From Serratia sp. UGAL515B_01 (GTDB lineage Bacteria > Pseudomonadota > Gammaproteobacteria > Enterobacterales > Enterobacteriaceae), in NCBI RefSeq assembly GCF_033095805.1, contig NZ_CP109901.1, positions 4,027,766 to 4,091,765 of the forward strand: a stretch of DNA of 64,000 bases. The letters run 5' to 3'. The notes beneath the pieces were generated by a model. It searched no databases, was not told where the DNA came from, and was given only the letters and a program-made list of their open reading frames with translations. Below are positions 19,328-28,401 of the stretch, in pieces (position 1 is the first letter of the stretch; each line of letters starts with the position of its first letter). A program made the translations under genes and the position numbers.

Positions 19328-20851
19328 TTGCGGGTAAGGCGTTCATTAACGATTAAGCAGATGGCAGTTGTGTCGAGTGTGGCACTGGTGGCGATCTGTA
19401 TCTTTATCGTAATTCAGTTATTTCATTTTGTGCAGCAGCGCAAGGATGATTACGTCAAACAGCTAGAGAGCATTGCCCATTCTGTGCGCCAACCACTGGC
19501 ACAAACCATACTGCGTATGGATGTACCGGAAACTAAACGCGAACTCAATGCATTGATGCCGATTGGGATACTTACGCGTGCAGATATTGTCCTGCCAAAT
19601 GAGTTTCAGGCTCTGCATGCTAATTTTCCTCCAGAACGCCCGGTGCCTACTTTGGTGGTGCGTATTTTTGACTTGCCGGTTCAAATTACAGTTCCCCTCT
19701 ATTCTCTGGAACGGGTTTCTGCTAATCCTCAACCGCTGGCTTATCTTGTGCTCCAGGCTGATTCCTACCGCATGTATCAGTTTATCCTCAGCACGTTATC
19801 CACCCTATTATCAACGTACCTGCTCCTGGCGCTGATTTTGTCGATAGCCATTACCTGGTGCATGAACCGGTTATTGGTTTACCCATTACGCGCCATAGCG
19901 CGCGAGTTGGAAAATGTTTCGCAGGATGAGCTCCCTTATCACCAACTGATGTTGCCTGCTCGACATCATGATGACGAACTCGGTTTATTGGTACGCAATT
20001 ACAATCGTAACCAGCAAATGCTGGTTCAGGCTCGTACCGAAGTCAACCTGCACAATAAGCCTCACGTAGTGCAAGAGGACAAGAAGCCGATTCAGGAACT
20101 CGATGTCCTTCTTGGCATAGATCAACGTCAGTTCAGTCTGTTTATTCAGGCTCAGTTGGATATGCAGACCCATCAGGTGATAGGAGGTGAAGTCCTGCTA
20201 CGCAGGTGTCAGTGTGACGGTAGCTCAACCACGCCTGCCGATGCGATCTCACTGGCGAAACTGTTGGCGGTGAATATTCCGCTTAGTCAGTGGGTTTTGG
20301 AAGCGTCATGTCATATTCTGGCCAAATGGCAAACTAAAGGGATCACGTTACCGCTGTCGGTCAGCATTTCTGCAAGACATATTCAGCACAACGATTTTAT
20401 CCCTCAGTTGGAAGCGTTACTGGCAGCACATAAGTTTAACCCACGAAAAATGCTGCTGCAGATCACCGGGACCTTACACATCAGTGAGCTTGATCATGTA
20501 TTCGCTTTACTGCATCAATTACGCGTTTTGGGTTTGTCGGTTGCGTGGGATGATTTTGGCATAGGTTATGCGGGCTTGAATTATATGAATCGGCTCAAAT
20601 GCTTGCCGCTTGATTTGATTAAAATCGATAAGCGCTTTATTGCGGGTTTGCCGAATGACGACCTAATGGCACGTATCATTATCTCAATCTCTGAAGTACT
20701 GAATTCGCCAGTGATAGCACAAGGTGTGGAAACTGCAGCACAGCGAGACTGGTTGTTGCAACAAGGTATTCGCAATGGTCAAGGCTCCCTATTGGCGATA
20801 CCATTACCGCTTGAAGAGTTCGAAGCGCAATACTGCCCGCCTCGCAGTTAA
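19328..20851 (+). CDS. hmsP: HmsP/PdeK-like membrane protein: HAMP plus degenerate EAL domain, GGDEF missing
   Basis: A 507-residue protein that begins with TTG after GGAGAG. Two membrane helices (about 10-35 and 152-177) flank a periplasmic domain, and a HAMP segment (about 178-232) follows; this N-terminal part matches E. coli YhjK/PdeK and Yersinia HmsP. In those relatives a GGDEF domain precedes EAL. Here a short linker leads straight to EAL, so roughly 150 residues are absent. In the EAL domain the signature is E288-V-L and D408/D409, K432 and Q485 remain. The metal or catalytic positions normally Asn, Glu and Glu are Ser346, Gln378 and Gln465. The domain is therefore predicted to be a weak or dead phosphodiesterase, possibly a c-di-GMP sensor. 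Its position beside bcsC is conserved with E. coli. Confidence 0.88.
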   Translation: MRVRRSLTIKQMAVVSSVALVAICIFIVIQLFHFVQQRKDDYVKQLESIAHSVRQPLAQTILRMDVPETKRELNALMPIGILTRADIVLPNEFQALHANFPPERPVPTLVVRIFDLPVQITVPLYSLERVSANPQPLAYLVLQADSYRMYQFILSTLSTLLSTYLLLALILSIAITWCMNRLLVYPLRAIARELENVSQDELPYHQLMLPARHHDDELGLLVRNYNRNQQMLVQARTEVNLHNKPHVVQEDKKPIQELDVLLGIDQRQFSLFIQAQLDMQTHQVIGGEVLLRRCQCDGSSTTPADAISLAKLLAVNIPLSQWVLEASCHILAKWQTKGITLPLSVSISARHIQHNDFIPQLEALLAAHKFNPRKMLLQITGTLHISELDHVFALLHQLRVLGLSVAWDDFGIGYAGLNYMNRLKCLPLDLIKIDKRFIAGLPNDDLMARIIISISEVLNSPVIAQGVETAAQRDWLLQQGIRNGQGSLLAIPLPLEEFEAQYCPPRS

Positions 20852-21138
20852 TTCTGTTCGTTATTTGTTCAGTTGTTCTTCTGTGCACCTCACTTCTTTC
20901 CAAAACGGCTAAGACTTCCCCTTATATTTTGAGTTGGTGCAAAGAAAAGATGACGTAAATCTGCATCCATCCAGTTAAGCTGACGCGTTTCAGCTCTTAA
21001 ATTCGCATTAATGAGTGTCCGTATGCACAACAAATTATTTCCATGTTGTTATGTGGGTGTTATTTTCCGCGCAAGCGATAAAACAGGATGGGCGAGTGAA
21101 CGCCCAACTGCCGCGTTGTCTCCCCCAAAGGAAGTTTT

Positions 21139-22431
21139 ATGAAAACAACTATTTTTAAGAGCCTCTATTTTCAGGTGCTGACGGCGATTACGCTGGGTGT
21201 CCTGCTTGGCCATTTCTACCCCGAACTTGGTGCTCAGATGAAGCCTCTAGGTGATGGGTTTGTCAAATTAATCAAAATGATTATTGCACCAGTGATCTTC
21301 TGTACCGTGGTAACCGGTATCGCGGGTATGGAAAGTATGAAAGCAGTTGGTCGCACCGGGGCGATCGCTCTGCTCTATTTTGAAATTGTCAGTACCATCG
21401 CGTTGCTGATCGGGTTATTGATCGTGAATGTGGTGCAACCCGGCGCCGGGATGAACGTTGATCCTGGAACGCTGGATGCTAAAGCGGTAGCAGTATACGC
21501 TGAACAGGCCTCACAACAGGGTATAGTGCCATTCCTGCTGGACATTATCCCAGGCAGCGTGATTGGTGCTTTTGCCAGCGGTAACATTTTGCAAGTGCTT
21601 CTGTTTGCTGTGTTATTCGGTTTTGCCCTGCACCGTTTGGGTGAGAAGGGACGGTTGATCTTCAATGTGATCGACAGCTTCTCCGGTGTAATTTTCGGTA
21701 TCATCAACATGATCATGCGTCTTGCGCCGTTAGGGGCATTTGGCGCTATGGCGTTTACTATTGGCAAATATGGAGTTGGCACTCTGGTGCAACTGGGGCA
21801 GTTGATCGCCTGTTTCTATATTACCTGTGTGCTGTTCGTGGTCTTAGTTCTCGGTTCAATTGCCCGTTTCAACGGCTTCAGCATCTTTAAATTCATTCGT
21901 TATATTAAAGAAGAACTGTTGATCGTTCTGGGGACTTCATCTTCTGAGTCAGTATTACCACGCATGCTCGATAAAATGGAAAAACTGGGGTGTAAGAAGT
22001 CGGTGGTAGGCTTGGTTATACCCACAGGTTATTCATTCAACCTTGACGGTACCTCGATTTATCTGACGATGGCTGCGGTATTTATTGCCCAGGCTACTAA
22101 TACCCATATGGACATCACGCATCAGGTGACCTTGCTTGTCGTGCTGTTGCTGTCTTCTAAGGGGGCGGCAGGAGTAACCGGCAGTGGCTTTATCGTTCTC
22201 GCGGCCACGATTTCTGCGGTAGGACATTTGCCGTTGGCCGGGCTGGCCTTAATCTTGGGTATCGACCGCTTTATGTCAGAAGCTCGTGCGCTGACTAACC
22301 TGATTGGTAACGGTGTTGCAACGGTAGTCGTAGCAAAATGGTGCAACCAACTGGATGAGAAACAGCTGAAAGATGAGCTGAATAGCAAACCAGATGGGGT
22401 TGAAGCGGAAAAAATTCTCCCTTCTGCCTGA
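21139..22431 (+). CDS. dctA: DctA, C4-dicarboxylate:cation symporter
   Basis: A 430-residue polytopic inner-membrane transporter of the DAACS family. It takes up succinate, fumarate, malate and aspartate with protons. The serine-rich re-entrant loop GTSSSESVLPRM and the motif PTGYSFNLDGTSIY are visible and diagnostic. A purine-rich AAAGGAAG site precedes the ATG. The 287-bp upstream region presumably holds the promoter, but no clear CRP or DcuR site could be assigned. The gene lies between the hmsP-like gene and yhjJ, in the same order as in E. coli. Confidence 0.96.
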   Translation: MKTTIFKSLYFQVLTAITLGVLLGHFYPELGAQMKPLGDGFVKLIKMIIAPVIFCTVVTGIAGMESMKAVGRTGAIALLYFEIVSTIALLIGLLIVNVVQPGAGMNVDPGTLDAKAVAVYAEQASQQGIVPFLLDIIPGSVIGAFASGNILQVLLFAVLFGFALHRLGEKGRLIFNVIDSFSGVIFGIINMIMRLAPLGAFGAMAFTIGKYGVGTLVQLGQLIACFYITCVLFVVLVLGSIARFNGFSIFKFIRYIKEELLIVLGTSSSESVLPRMLDKMEKLGCKKSVVGLVIPTGYSFNLDGTSIYLTMAAVFIAQATNTHMDITHQVTLLVVLLLSSKGAAGVTGSGFIVLAATISAVGHLPLAGLALILGIDRFMSEARALTNLIGNGVATVVVAKWCNQLDEKQLKDELNSKPDGVEAEKILPSA

Positions 22432-22445
22432 TTTTTCTTACTCTA

Positions 22446-22496
22446 CTCAAGCCACTTCAAGTTGCAGCTAGGTGGTAATAGCGCTGTAACTTGAGG
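22446..22496 (+). repeat. Internally deleted ERIC-like element (copy 2)
   Basis: About 50 bases made of the left arm (cacttcaagttgcagctagg) joined almost directly to the right arm (ctgtaacttgagg). This looks like an ERIC element that has lost its centre. It lies just past dctA. Confidence 0.6.
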
Positions 22497-22511
22497 TGTG
22501 ATAGATTTAAA

Positions 22512-22534
22512 AAGCCGGCTGCTACAGTCGGCTT
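22512..22534 (+). terminator. Terminator downstream of dctA
   Basis: A 10-bp stem (aagccggctg / cagtcggctt, one G-T wobble) closes a 3-base loop and is followed by a short AT-rich tract. It lies 80 bases past the dctA stop. Confidence 0.6.
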
Positions 22535-22786
22535 AATTTCTCCTTATTTATCATGCGTTTTCCTTAGTTAAACTCGACTATGCATTTTTTTTCATTCTGT
22601 TGAGTGACATCCGTAAGGGGGCGTGGTCTAACTGCGTGGTACACTTCGCGCTTTTCGTCCTACGGTAAAACTTGGGTGTTACTTCTCGCTATGCTATGTA
22701 CCCTTTTGGGCATAGTTTTGTATTCCATTGAACGGAATACCCGTATTTGCATAGAAAAATTGGATAGTCATTAAGTAGGGGTTCAC
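22535..22786. promoter_or_regulatory. Upstream region of yhjJ with a 7-bp inverted repeat
   Basis: About 250 bases precede yhjJ. The clearest element is an inverted repeat GTATTCC-N7-GGAATAC at 22720-22740, about 46 bases before the start codon, which could be an operator. No regulator is assigned. Nothing else is recognised. Confidence 0.3.
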
Positions 22787-24277
22787 ATGCAGGGCACCAG
22801 AATTCGTCTTTTAGTGGGGGGGCTGCTGTTGGCTGCGGCCAACGGCAGTGTGCTGGCTGAAGCACTACAACCTGATCCTGCTTGGCAGCAGGGACAACTG
22901 GATAACGGGTTTTCTTGGCAGATCCTTGATACGCCACAACGCCCAAGTGATCGTGTGGAACTTCGGCTGATGGTTAATACCGGATCGCTAGTAGAGTCTT
23001 CACAGCAGGTTGGTTTTGCGCATCTTTTACCGCGTATTGCGATGACGCGCAGCGAAAGCTTTACTGAGCCACAGCTACGCTCGCTATGGCAGCAGAGCGT
23101 GAGCAGCGACCGGCCATTGCCGCCTGCTATCAGCTCGTATGACTTTACCCTCTACAGCTTGAGTGTGCCGAATAATCGTCCTGAACTATTAAAAAGCGCG
23201 CTGACTTGGTTGGCGGATACTACAGGTAAGCTGGCGATCGATGAGAACACAGTGAATGCCGTCATCAATAACGAGCGTGACCCTATTGGTACTTTTCCAC
23301 CGGACCCTAAAGACTCCTGGTGGCGTTACCGCCTAAAAGGCTCAACCTTGCTGGCTCACGATCCGGGCCAACCTGTAAACCAAGCGGTCGATATAGAGCA
23401 ACTCAAGAAATTTTATCAGCAGTGGTATACACCAGATGCCATGACGTTATATGTCGTGGGTAAAGTGGACACCCGTAGTCTGAGTGAGCAGATTAACAAG
23501 GCGTTTTCACCTCTGACTGGCAAGCGTGAGGTGCCGGCGACCATGCCAACCTTGACGCCATTGCCACCGCAACCGGTGAGCCTGATGAGCGAACAGGTAA
23601 AGCAAGATACGCTGTCGATTATGTGGGATACGCCCTGGCATCCTATCCTCGACTCACAAAGCCTAAGCCGCTATTGGCGCAGTGATATCGCCCGTGAAGC
23701 GCTGTTCTGGCATATCCAGCAGGTGTTGCAAAAGAACGAGCAGAAAAATCTTCAATTGGGTTTTGACTGTCGAGTACATTATCAACGTGCCCAATGTGCG
23801 ATCCATCTGGTTACGCCGAATGATAATCTGAACACTGCCCTGGCCTTTATCGCTCGGGAATTGGCCAATGTGCGTAAAAATGGCTTATCTCAAGATAAAT
23901 TCGACGCGTTGTTGGCACAAAAAACCGACCAACTCAGCAAACTGTTTGCAACTTATGCTCATACAGATACTGATGTGCTGATGAGCCAGCGTTTGCGGTC
24001 ACAGCAAAGTGGTGTCGTGGACATCGCACCAGAACAATACCAGAAGCTGCGGCATGCATTTCTGACATCGTTAACGCTGGAATCATTGAATCAGGAGTTG
24101 AAACAGCAATTATCACAGGATGCCACCTTAGTGTTGATGCAGCCGAAAGGAGAACCTGAAATGAACATGAAGCAGTTACAGGCAACTTACAGTGCTATCG
24201 TGACGCCTGCACCTGCGGTGGTTAGTGAGGACGCGAAACGGACGGATAGCACCGCTCCGGAAACCAGTGCACAGTAA
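22787..24277 (+). CDS. yhjJ: YhjJ, M16-family protein lacking the zinc motif
   Basis: A 496-residue exported protein, close to E. coli YhjJ (498), with a signal peptide ending near VLAEA. The sequence shows the insulinase/M16 fold. At the place of the catalytic HxxEH motif it reads H79-L-L-P-R, so the glutamate and second histidine are lost and zinc protease activity is not expected. The function of YhjJ is unknown; a scaffolding or substrate-binding role in the periplasm is only a guess. It follows dctA as in E. coli, but its right neighbour is ppiC, which is not the E. coli order. Confidence 0.93.
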   Translation: MQGTRIRLLVGGLLLAAANGSVLAEALQPDPAWQQGQLDNGFSWQILDTPQRPSDRVELRLMVNTGSLVESSQQVGFAHLLPRIAMTRSESFTEPQLRSLWQQSVSSDRPLPPAISSYDFTLYSLSVPNNRPELLKSALTWLADTTGKLAIDENTVNAVINNERDPIGTFPPDPKDSWWRYRLKGSTLLAHDPGQPVNQAVDIEQLKKFYQQWYTPDAMTLYVVGKVDTRSLSEQINKAFSPLTGKREVPATMPTLTPLPPQPVSLMSEQVKQDTLSIMWDTPWHPILDSQSLSRYWRSDIAREALFWHIQQVLQKNEQKNLQLGFDCRVHYQRAQCAIHLVTPNDNLNTALAFIARELANVRKNGLSQDKFDALLAQKTDQLSKLFATYAHTDTDVLMSQRLRSQQSGVVDIAPEQYQKLRHAFLTSLTLESLNQELKQQLSQDATLVLMQPKGEPEMNMKQLQATYSAIVTPAPAVVSEDAKRTDSTAPETSAQ

Positions 24278-24307
24278 ACGATCTACGCAGCATTTTCTGC
24301 ATACTAC

Positions 24308-24589
24308 CTAATTTCTATACAGCACTTTAATGATGTGGTAACCGAACTGGGTTTTTACCGGGCCGTAGGGTTTCAGTAATGGAATACTGAAAACTGCCTT
24401 ATCGAATGCGGGCACCATGGTGCCCTTATTGAATTCACCCAGTGAACCACCGTTACGTTTCGACGGGCAGTTTGAATATTTACGCGCCAGCGTATCGAAG
24501 CTGACACCTCGTTTCAATTTCGCCAGCAGTTCGTTCGCTAACGTTTCGTTATCGACCAGGATGTGCAAAGCACAAGCCGGTTTAGCCAT
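24308..24589 (-). CDS. ppiC: PpiC, parvulin-type peptidyl-prolyl isomerase
   Basis: A 93-residue single-domain cytoplasmic parvulin (PPIase C, Par10 type), the same size as E. coli PpiC. Conserved blocks are ALHILV at the start, CPS..GGSLGEF in the middle and QFGYHIIKV at the end. Two ATG codons lie in tandem (24592 and 24589); the second gives the usual MAK start and better spacing to GGAC. The gene diverges from rep across about 170 bases and converges with yhjJ. Confidence 0.95.
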   Translation of the reverse strand: MAKPACALHILVDNETLANELLAKLKRGVSFDTLARKYSNCPSKRNGGSLGEFNKGTMVPAFDKAVFSIPLLKPYGPVKTQFGYHIIKVLYRN

Positions 24590-24763
24590 CATTTTGTCCG
24601 TTTGGTTGTTTTGGTTGTACTGAGAATACCGCTATTGTAACTGTTCTCACCATGCTGTGCTCCTTCATTGGCCGCCAGTTTGAGTGGTGATGGGGTAAAT
24701 CTCGCAGAGGCTTTCTGCTACAATCTTCCTCCCCTCGCAATAAATATTGAGCAAGAAAACGTC

Positions 24764-26788
24764 ATGCGATTAAACTCCAGCCAACAAAAAGCTGTCGAAT
24801 TCGTTACTGGGCCTTGCCTGGTATTGGCCGGTGCCGGTTCTGGTAAAACGCGTGTCATTACAAATAAAATCGCCCACCTAATTCACCAATGTGGTTATCA
24901 GGCACGGCATATTGCAGCCGTAACTTTTACCAATAAGGCTGCACGTGAGATGAAAGAGCGTGTAGCACAAACCATAAGCCGTAAAGAGGCGCGTGGATTG
25001 ATGGTCTCGACATTCCATACGTTGGGACTGGAGGTGATTAAACGTGAGTATGTTGCGTTAGGGATGAAATCCAACTTCTCATTGTTCGACGACCAAGACC
25101 AGCTTGCTTTGCTGAAAGAATTGACGGGAAAGTGGCTGGAAAGCGATAAGACACTGGTAGCACAGCTTGTTTCCACCATTTCCAATTGGAAGAATGATCT
25201 GATTGATCCATCTAAAGCGATGGGGTTGGCGCGCTCCGAGAGAGACAGGCTGTTTGCGCATTGCTACGGGTTGTACGATGCGCATATGAAAGCGTGTAAC
25301 GTACTGGATTTTGACGATCTTATCCTGTTACCGACGCTATTGCTGCAGCGTAATAAAGAAGTGCGAGAGCGCTGGCAGAACCGTATCCGTTACCTGTTGG
25401 TGGACGAATATCAGGATACCAACACCAGTCAGTATGAACTTGTTAAATTACTGGTGGGAAACCGGGCGCGGTTTACTGTGGTGGGTGATGACGATCAGTC
25501 GATATACTCATGGCGCGGCGCTCGCCCCCAAAATTTGGCATTGTTGAAGGAAGATTTTCCTCATCTGCAAGTTATCAAACTGGAACAAAACTATCGTTCC
25601 AGTGAACGCATCCTTAAAGCGGCTAATATCCTGATTGCCAATAACCCACATGTATTTGAAAAAAGGTTATTCTCTGAGCTGGGTTACGGCGAAGAACTGA
25701 AAGTGGTGACGGCGAACAATGAAGATCACGAAGCTGAACGGGTGGTTGGTGAGCTGATTGCGCATCACTTTGTGAAGAAAACCAACTACCGGGATTATGC
25801 AATCCTCTACCGTGGTAACCACCAGTCGCGATTGTTCGAAAAAATGCTGATGCAAAACCGCATTCCGTACAAGATTTCTGGTGGTACTTCATTTTTCTCT
25901 CGCCCGGAAATCAAAGATTTATTGGCTTATTTGCGAGTATTGACCAACCCAGATGACGATAGTGCGTTTCTGCGTATCGTCAACACGCCAAAGCGTGAAA
26001 TCGGCCCAGCCACGTTGCAAAAACTGGGAGAATGGGCAAACCAGCGTAATAAAAGCCTGTATCGTGCCAGTTTTGACATGGGGTTGGGGCAAAACCTTAC
26101 CGGACGGGGGTTGGAGTCATTACAGCGTTTCACCTACTGGATGGAAGGCATCGCTCAACGGATGGAGCATGAACCGATTGTTGCAGTACGCGACCTGATC
26201 CGTGCTATTGACTATGAAAGCTGGTTGTTTGAAACCGCACCTAGTCCAAAAGCAGCTGAGATGCGCATGAAAAACGTCAATACACTGTTTGGTTGGATGA
26301 CCGAGATGCTAGAAGGTAGTGAGTTGGACGAACCTATGACGCTGGCGCAGGTTGTCACACGCTTTACTCTACGTGACATGATGGAACGTGGTGAAAGTGA
26401 CGAAGATCTGGATCAGGTGCAGTTGATGACGCTTCATGCCTCAAAAGGCTTGGAGTTCCCCTATGTTTTCCTCGTTGGGATGGAAGAGGGGTTATTACCC
26501 CATCAGAGCAGTATTGACGAAGATAATGTCGATGAAGAGCGGCGTTTAGCCTATGTTGGGATCACGCGTGCTCGGAAAGAACTGATTTTCACGTTATGCC
26601 GTGAACGTCGTCAATACGGTGAACTGGTACGCCCCGAACCGAGTCGCTTCCTGCTGGAATTACCACAGGATGATTTACTCTGGGAGACGGAACGCAAGGT
26701 TCTTAGTCCACAAGAGCGGATGCAAAAAGGGCAGAACCATTTGGCAAGCATGAAAGCGATGTTGGCGAAGGCCAAAGACGTTAAGTAA
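24764..26788 (+). CDS. rep: Rep, 3'-5' DNA helicase (UvrD/PcrA family)
   Basis: A 674-residue superfamily 1A helicase. Visible motifs are AGAGSGKT (Walker A), TFTNKAAREM (Ia), DEYQDTN (II), GDDDQSIYSWRGA (III), LEQNYRS (IV), LMTLHASKGLEFP (V) and ERRLAYVGITRA (VI). Rep travels with the replisome and removes proteins ahead of the fork. The ATG at 24764 gives the MRLN start of E. coli Rep (673 residues). The frame is open for 32 codons upstream, but these show no family match. It converges with gppA. Confidence 0.97.
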   Translation: MRLNSSQQKAVEFVTGPCLVLAGAGSGKTRVITNKIAHLIHQCGYQARHIAAVTFTNKAAREMKERVAQTISRKEARGLMVSTFHTLGLEVIKREYVALGMKSNFSLFDDQDQLALLKELTGKWLESDKTLVAQLVSTISNWKNDLIDPSKAMGLARSERDRLFAHCYGLYDAHMKACNVLDFDDLILLPTLLLQRNKEVRERWQNRIRYLLVDEYQDTNTSQYELVKLLVGNRARFTVVGDDDQSIYSWRGARPQNLALLKEDFPHLQVIKLEQNYRSSERILKAANILIANNPHVFEKRLFSELGYGEELKVVTANNEDHEAERVVGELIAHHFVKKTNYRDYAILYRGNHQSRLFEKMLMQNRIPYKISGGTSFFSRPEIKDLLAYLRVLTNPDDDSAFLRIVNTPKREIGPATLQKLGEWANQRNKSLYRASFDMGLGQNLTGRGLESLQRFTYWMEGIAQRMEHEPIVAVRDLIRAIDYESWLFETAPSPKAAEMRMKNVNTLFGWMTEMLEGSELDEPMTLAQVVTRFTLRDMMERGESDEDLDQVQLMTLHASKGLEFPYVFLVGMEEGLLPHQSSIDEDNVDEERRLAYVGITRARKELIFTLCRERRQYGELVRPEPSRFLLELPQDDLLWETERKVLSPQERMQKGQNHLASMKAMLAKAKDVK

Positions 26789-26861
26789 AGAGTGAAACAG
26801 CCCTAACGGCTTTTAGACTGACCTTTAATTGCACGCGAACAACGCAGCAATTTGCTCAAAT

Positions 26862-26892
26862 GCCCTTGATCGCACCATAGGTAATTAAGGGC
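26862..26892. terminator. Palindrome between convergent rep and gppA
   Basis: A 9-bp stem (gcccttgat / attaagggc, one G-T wobble) closes a 13-base loop between the two convergent genes. It has no U-run on either side but may act as a bidirectional end signal. It shares its CCCTTGAT...ATTAAGGG core with the palindrome between cyaA and cyaY. Confidence 0.4.
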
Positions 26893-26898
26893 CAGAGT

Positions 26899-28392
26899 CT
26901 AGTCGTGCTCTTCCAGGAACAATGGGCAGTGAGCATAGCTTTGCCAACGACTCTCTTGTTCCAACTGTTCTGCACGCAACGGATGCTTTGCCAACCAACC
27001 CTGCGGCAAGATGACGCGTAATTCCTCGTCATAGGCACGTAAACGTACAGTGGGTAAAGTATCGTCATTACGGCGGCTTGCAAAGATAATCGCTAGGCGT
27101 AGGATACGACACAAACGCTGTGCCATACGTGGTGGTATAGCATTTTGTTGGCTTAGTAATGAAAGATCGAGGGTATTACTCTGGTTTTGCAGGAGTGCGG
27201 CTAACAGCTTCTTTTGCGCTGGTGTAAAGCCGGGTAAGTCAAGGTGGTGAATCAAATAAGCTGCATGCTGCGGTGCGTGTTTAAAATCGACACTCAAGCC
27301 GATTTCGTGCGCCAGGCAGGCTGCATGCAGAAGTTCACGACATCGCGCATCCAGCTGCCATTCGTTGGCTGTCTGTAAACAGAAGTTCGCTGCCAATTGG
27401 CTGACTCGTTCCGCCTGTTCGGTATCAAGCAGGTACCGGCGCTGGAGATTACGCAGTGTCCGGCTACGGATATCCTGTTCAATCGGCAGATGCAGCATGC
27501 CATACACTAATCCTTCGCGCAGTGCGCCACCGGCCAGTGTCATACTTTCGATGCCCAACTCCTGGAAAATGGCCAGCAGTATTGCCAGACCGCTTGGAAA
27601 CACCAAGGCTCGTTCCAACGTCAGGCCTTCGATCTCCAATTCTTCAAGCTTGCCACATTGAATGGCTCGTTGTTTCAGTTGGCGGAGTTTCGGCAAAGTG
27701 ATGCGTTCGTCCATGCCCTGCGCTACCATGATTTCCTGAAGCGCCTGCACGGTGCCAGAGGCACCAACGCAAATCTGCCAGCCATATTGCCGAAGTTGTT
27801 TGGCGACAGGACGTACCATGTCGCTAGCTGCACGTTCGGCAGCTTCAAAGTTATCCCGTTCTAGATTGTGGTCGCTGAAAAATCGTTCAAGCCAGGTGAC
27901 GCAGCCCATAGAAAGACTGTAAAGCTGGTTGGCTTGCGCCCCGGTACCGACAACCAGTTCCGTACTGCCACCGCCAATATCAACGACTAGGCGTTGCTCA
28001 GGGCCACCGGTGGTATGGGCCACGCCATGATAGATCAGACGAGCCTCTTCCTCACCGCTGATAACCTGTATAGGGCAACCGAGGATCGTTTCAGCAGTTT
28101 GAAGGAATTGGTTGGCGTTGTTTGCTAGGCGCAATGTTGCGGTTGCAACCACACGCATCTGTTCGCGTGGAATATCCTGCAGGCGTTCAGAAAACAGCCG
28201 CAAGCATTGCCAACCGCGCTGCATGGCTTCCTGTGAAAGATGGTTATGCTGATCCAGCCCCGTAGCAAGGCGCACTTTACGCTTGATGCGCGCCAGAGTC
28301 TGGATATTGCCAGCCATCTCGCGTACTACCAACATATGAAAGCTGTTGGAGCCAAGATCGATGGCGGCATAAAGGGGGCTGGAACCAAGCAT
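26899..28392 (-). CDS. gppA: GppA, pppGpp 5'-phosphohydrolase / exopolyphosphatase
   Basis: A 497-residue cytoplasmic enzyme of the Ppx/GppA family (494 in E. coli) that converts pppGpp to ppGpp. The actin-like ATPase fold shows the phosphate-1 motif AAIDLGSNSFHM near the start, SGEEEARL, and VVDIGGGSTELV around residues 145-160; a helical HD-like C-terminal part follows. It is the second gene of rhlB-gppA, starting 9 bases after the rhlB stop, as in E. coli. Confidence 0.96.
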   Translation of the reverse strand: MLGSSPLYAAIDLGSNSFHMLVVREMAGNIQTLARIKRKVRLATGLDQHNHLSQEAMQRGWQCLRLFSERLQDIPREQMRVVATATLRLANNANQFLQTAETILGCPIQVISGEEEARLIYHGVAHTTGGPEQRLVVDIGGGSTELVVGTGAQANQLYSLSMGCVTWLERFFSDHNLERDNFEAAERAASDMVRPVAKQLRQYGWQICVGASGTVQALQEIMVAQGMDERITLPKLRQLKQRAIQCGKLEELEIEGLTLERALVFPSGLAILLAIFQELGIESMTLAGGALREGLVYGMLHLPIEQDIRSRTLRNLQRRYLLDTEQAERVSQLAANFCLQTANEWQLDARCRELLHAACLAHEIGLSVDFKHAPQHAAYLIHHLDLPGFTPAQKKLLAALLQNQSNTLDLSLLSQQNAIPPRMAQRLCRILRLAIIFASRRNDDTLPTVRLRAYDEELRVILPQGWLAKHPLRAEQLEQESRWQSYAHCPLFLEEHD

Positions 28393-28401
28393 AATTTTCC
28401 G

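Noticed and set aside
20852..21138. CRP site before dctA
   Set aside because: Some TGTG- and CACA-like words occur, but none has the proper half-site spacing, so no site is called.
22787..24277. Annotation of YhjJ as an active zinc protease
   Set aside because: The HxxEH motif reads HLLPR, so the catalytic glutamate and a zinc ligand are missing.
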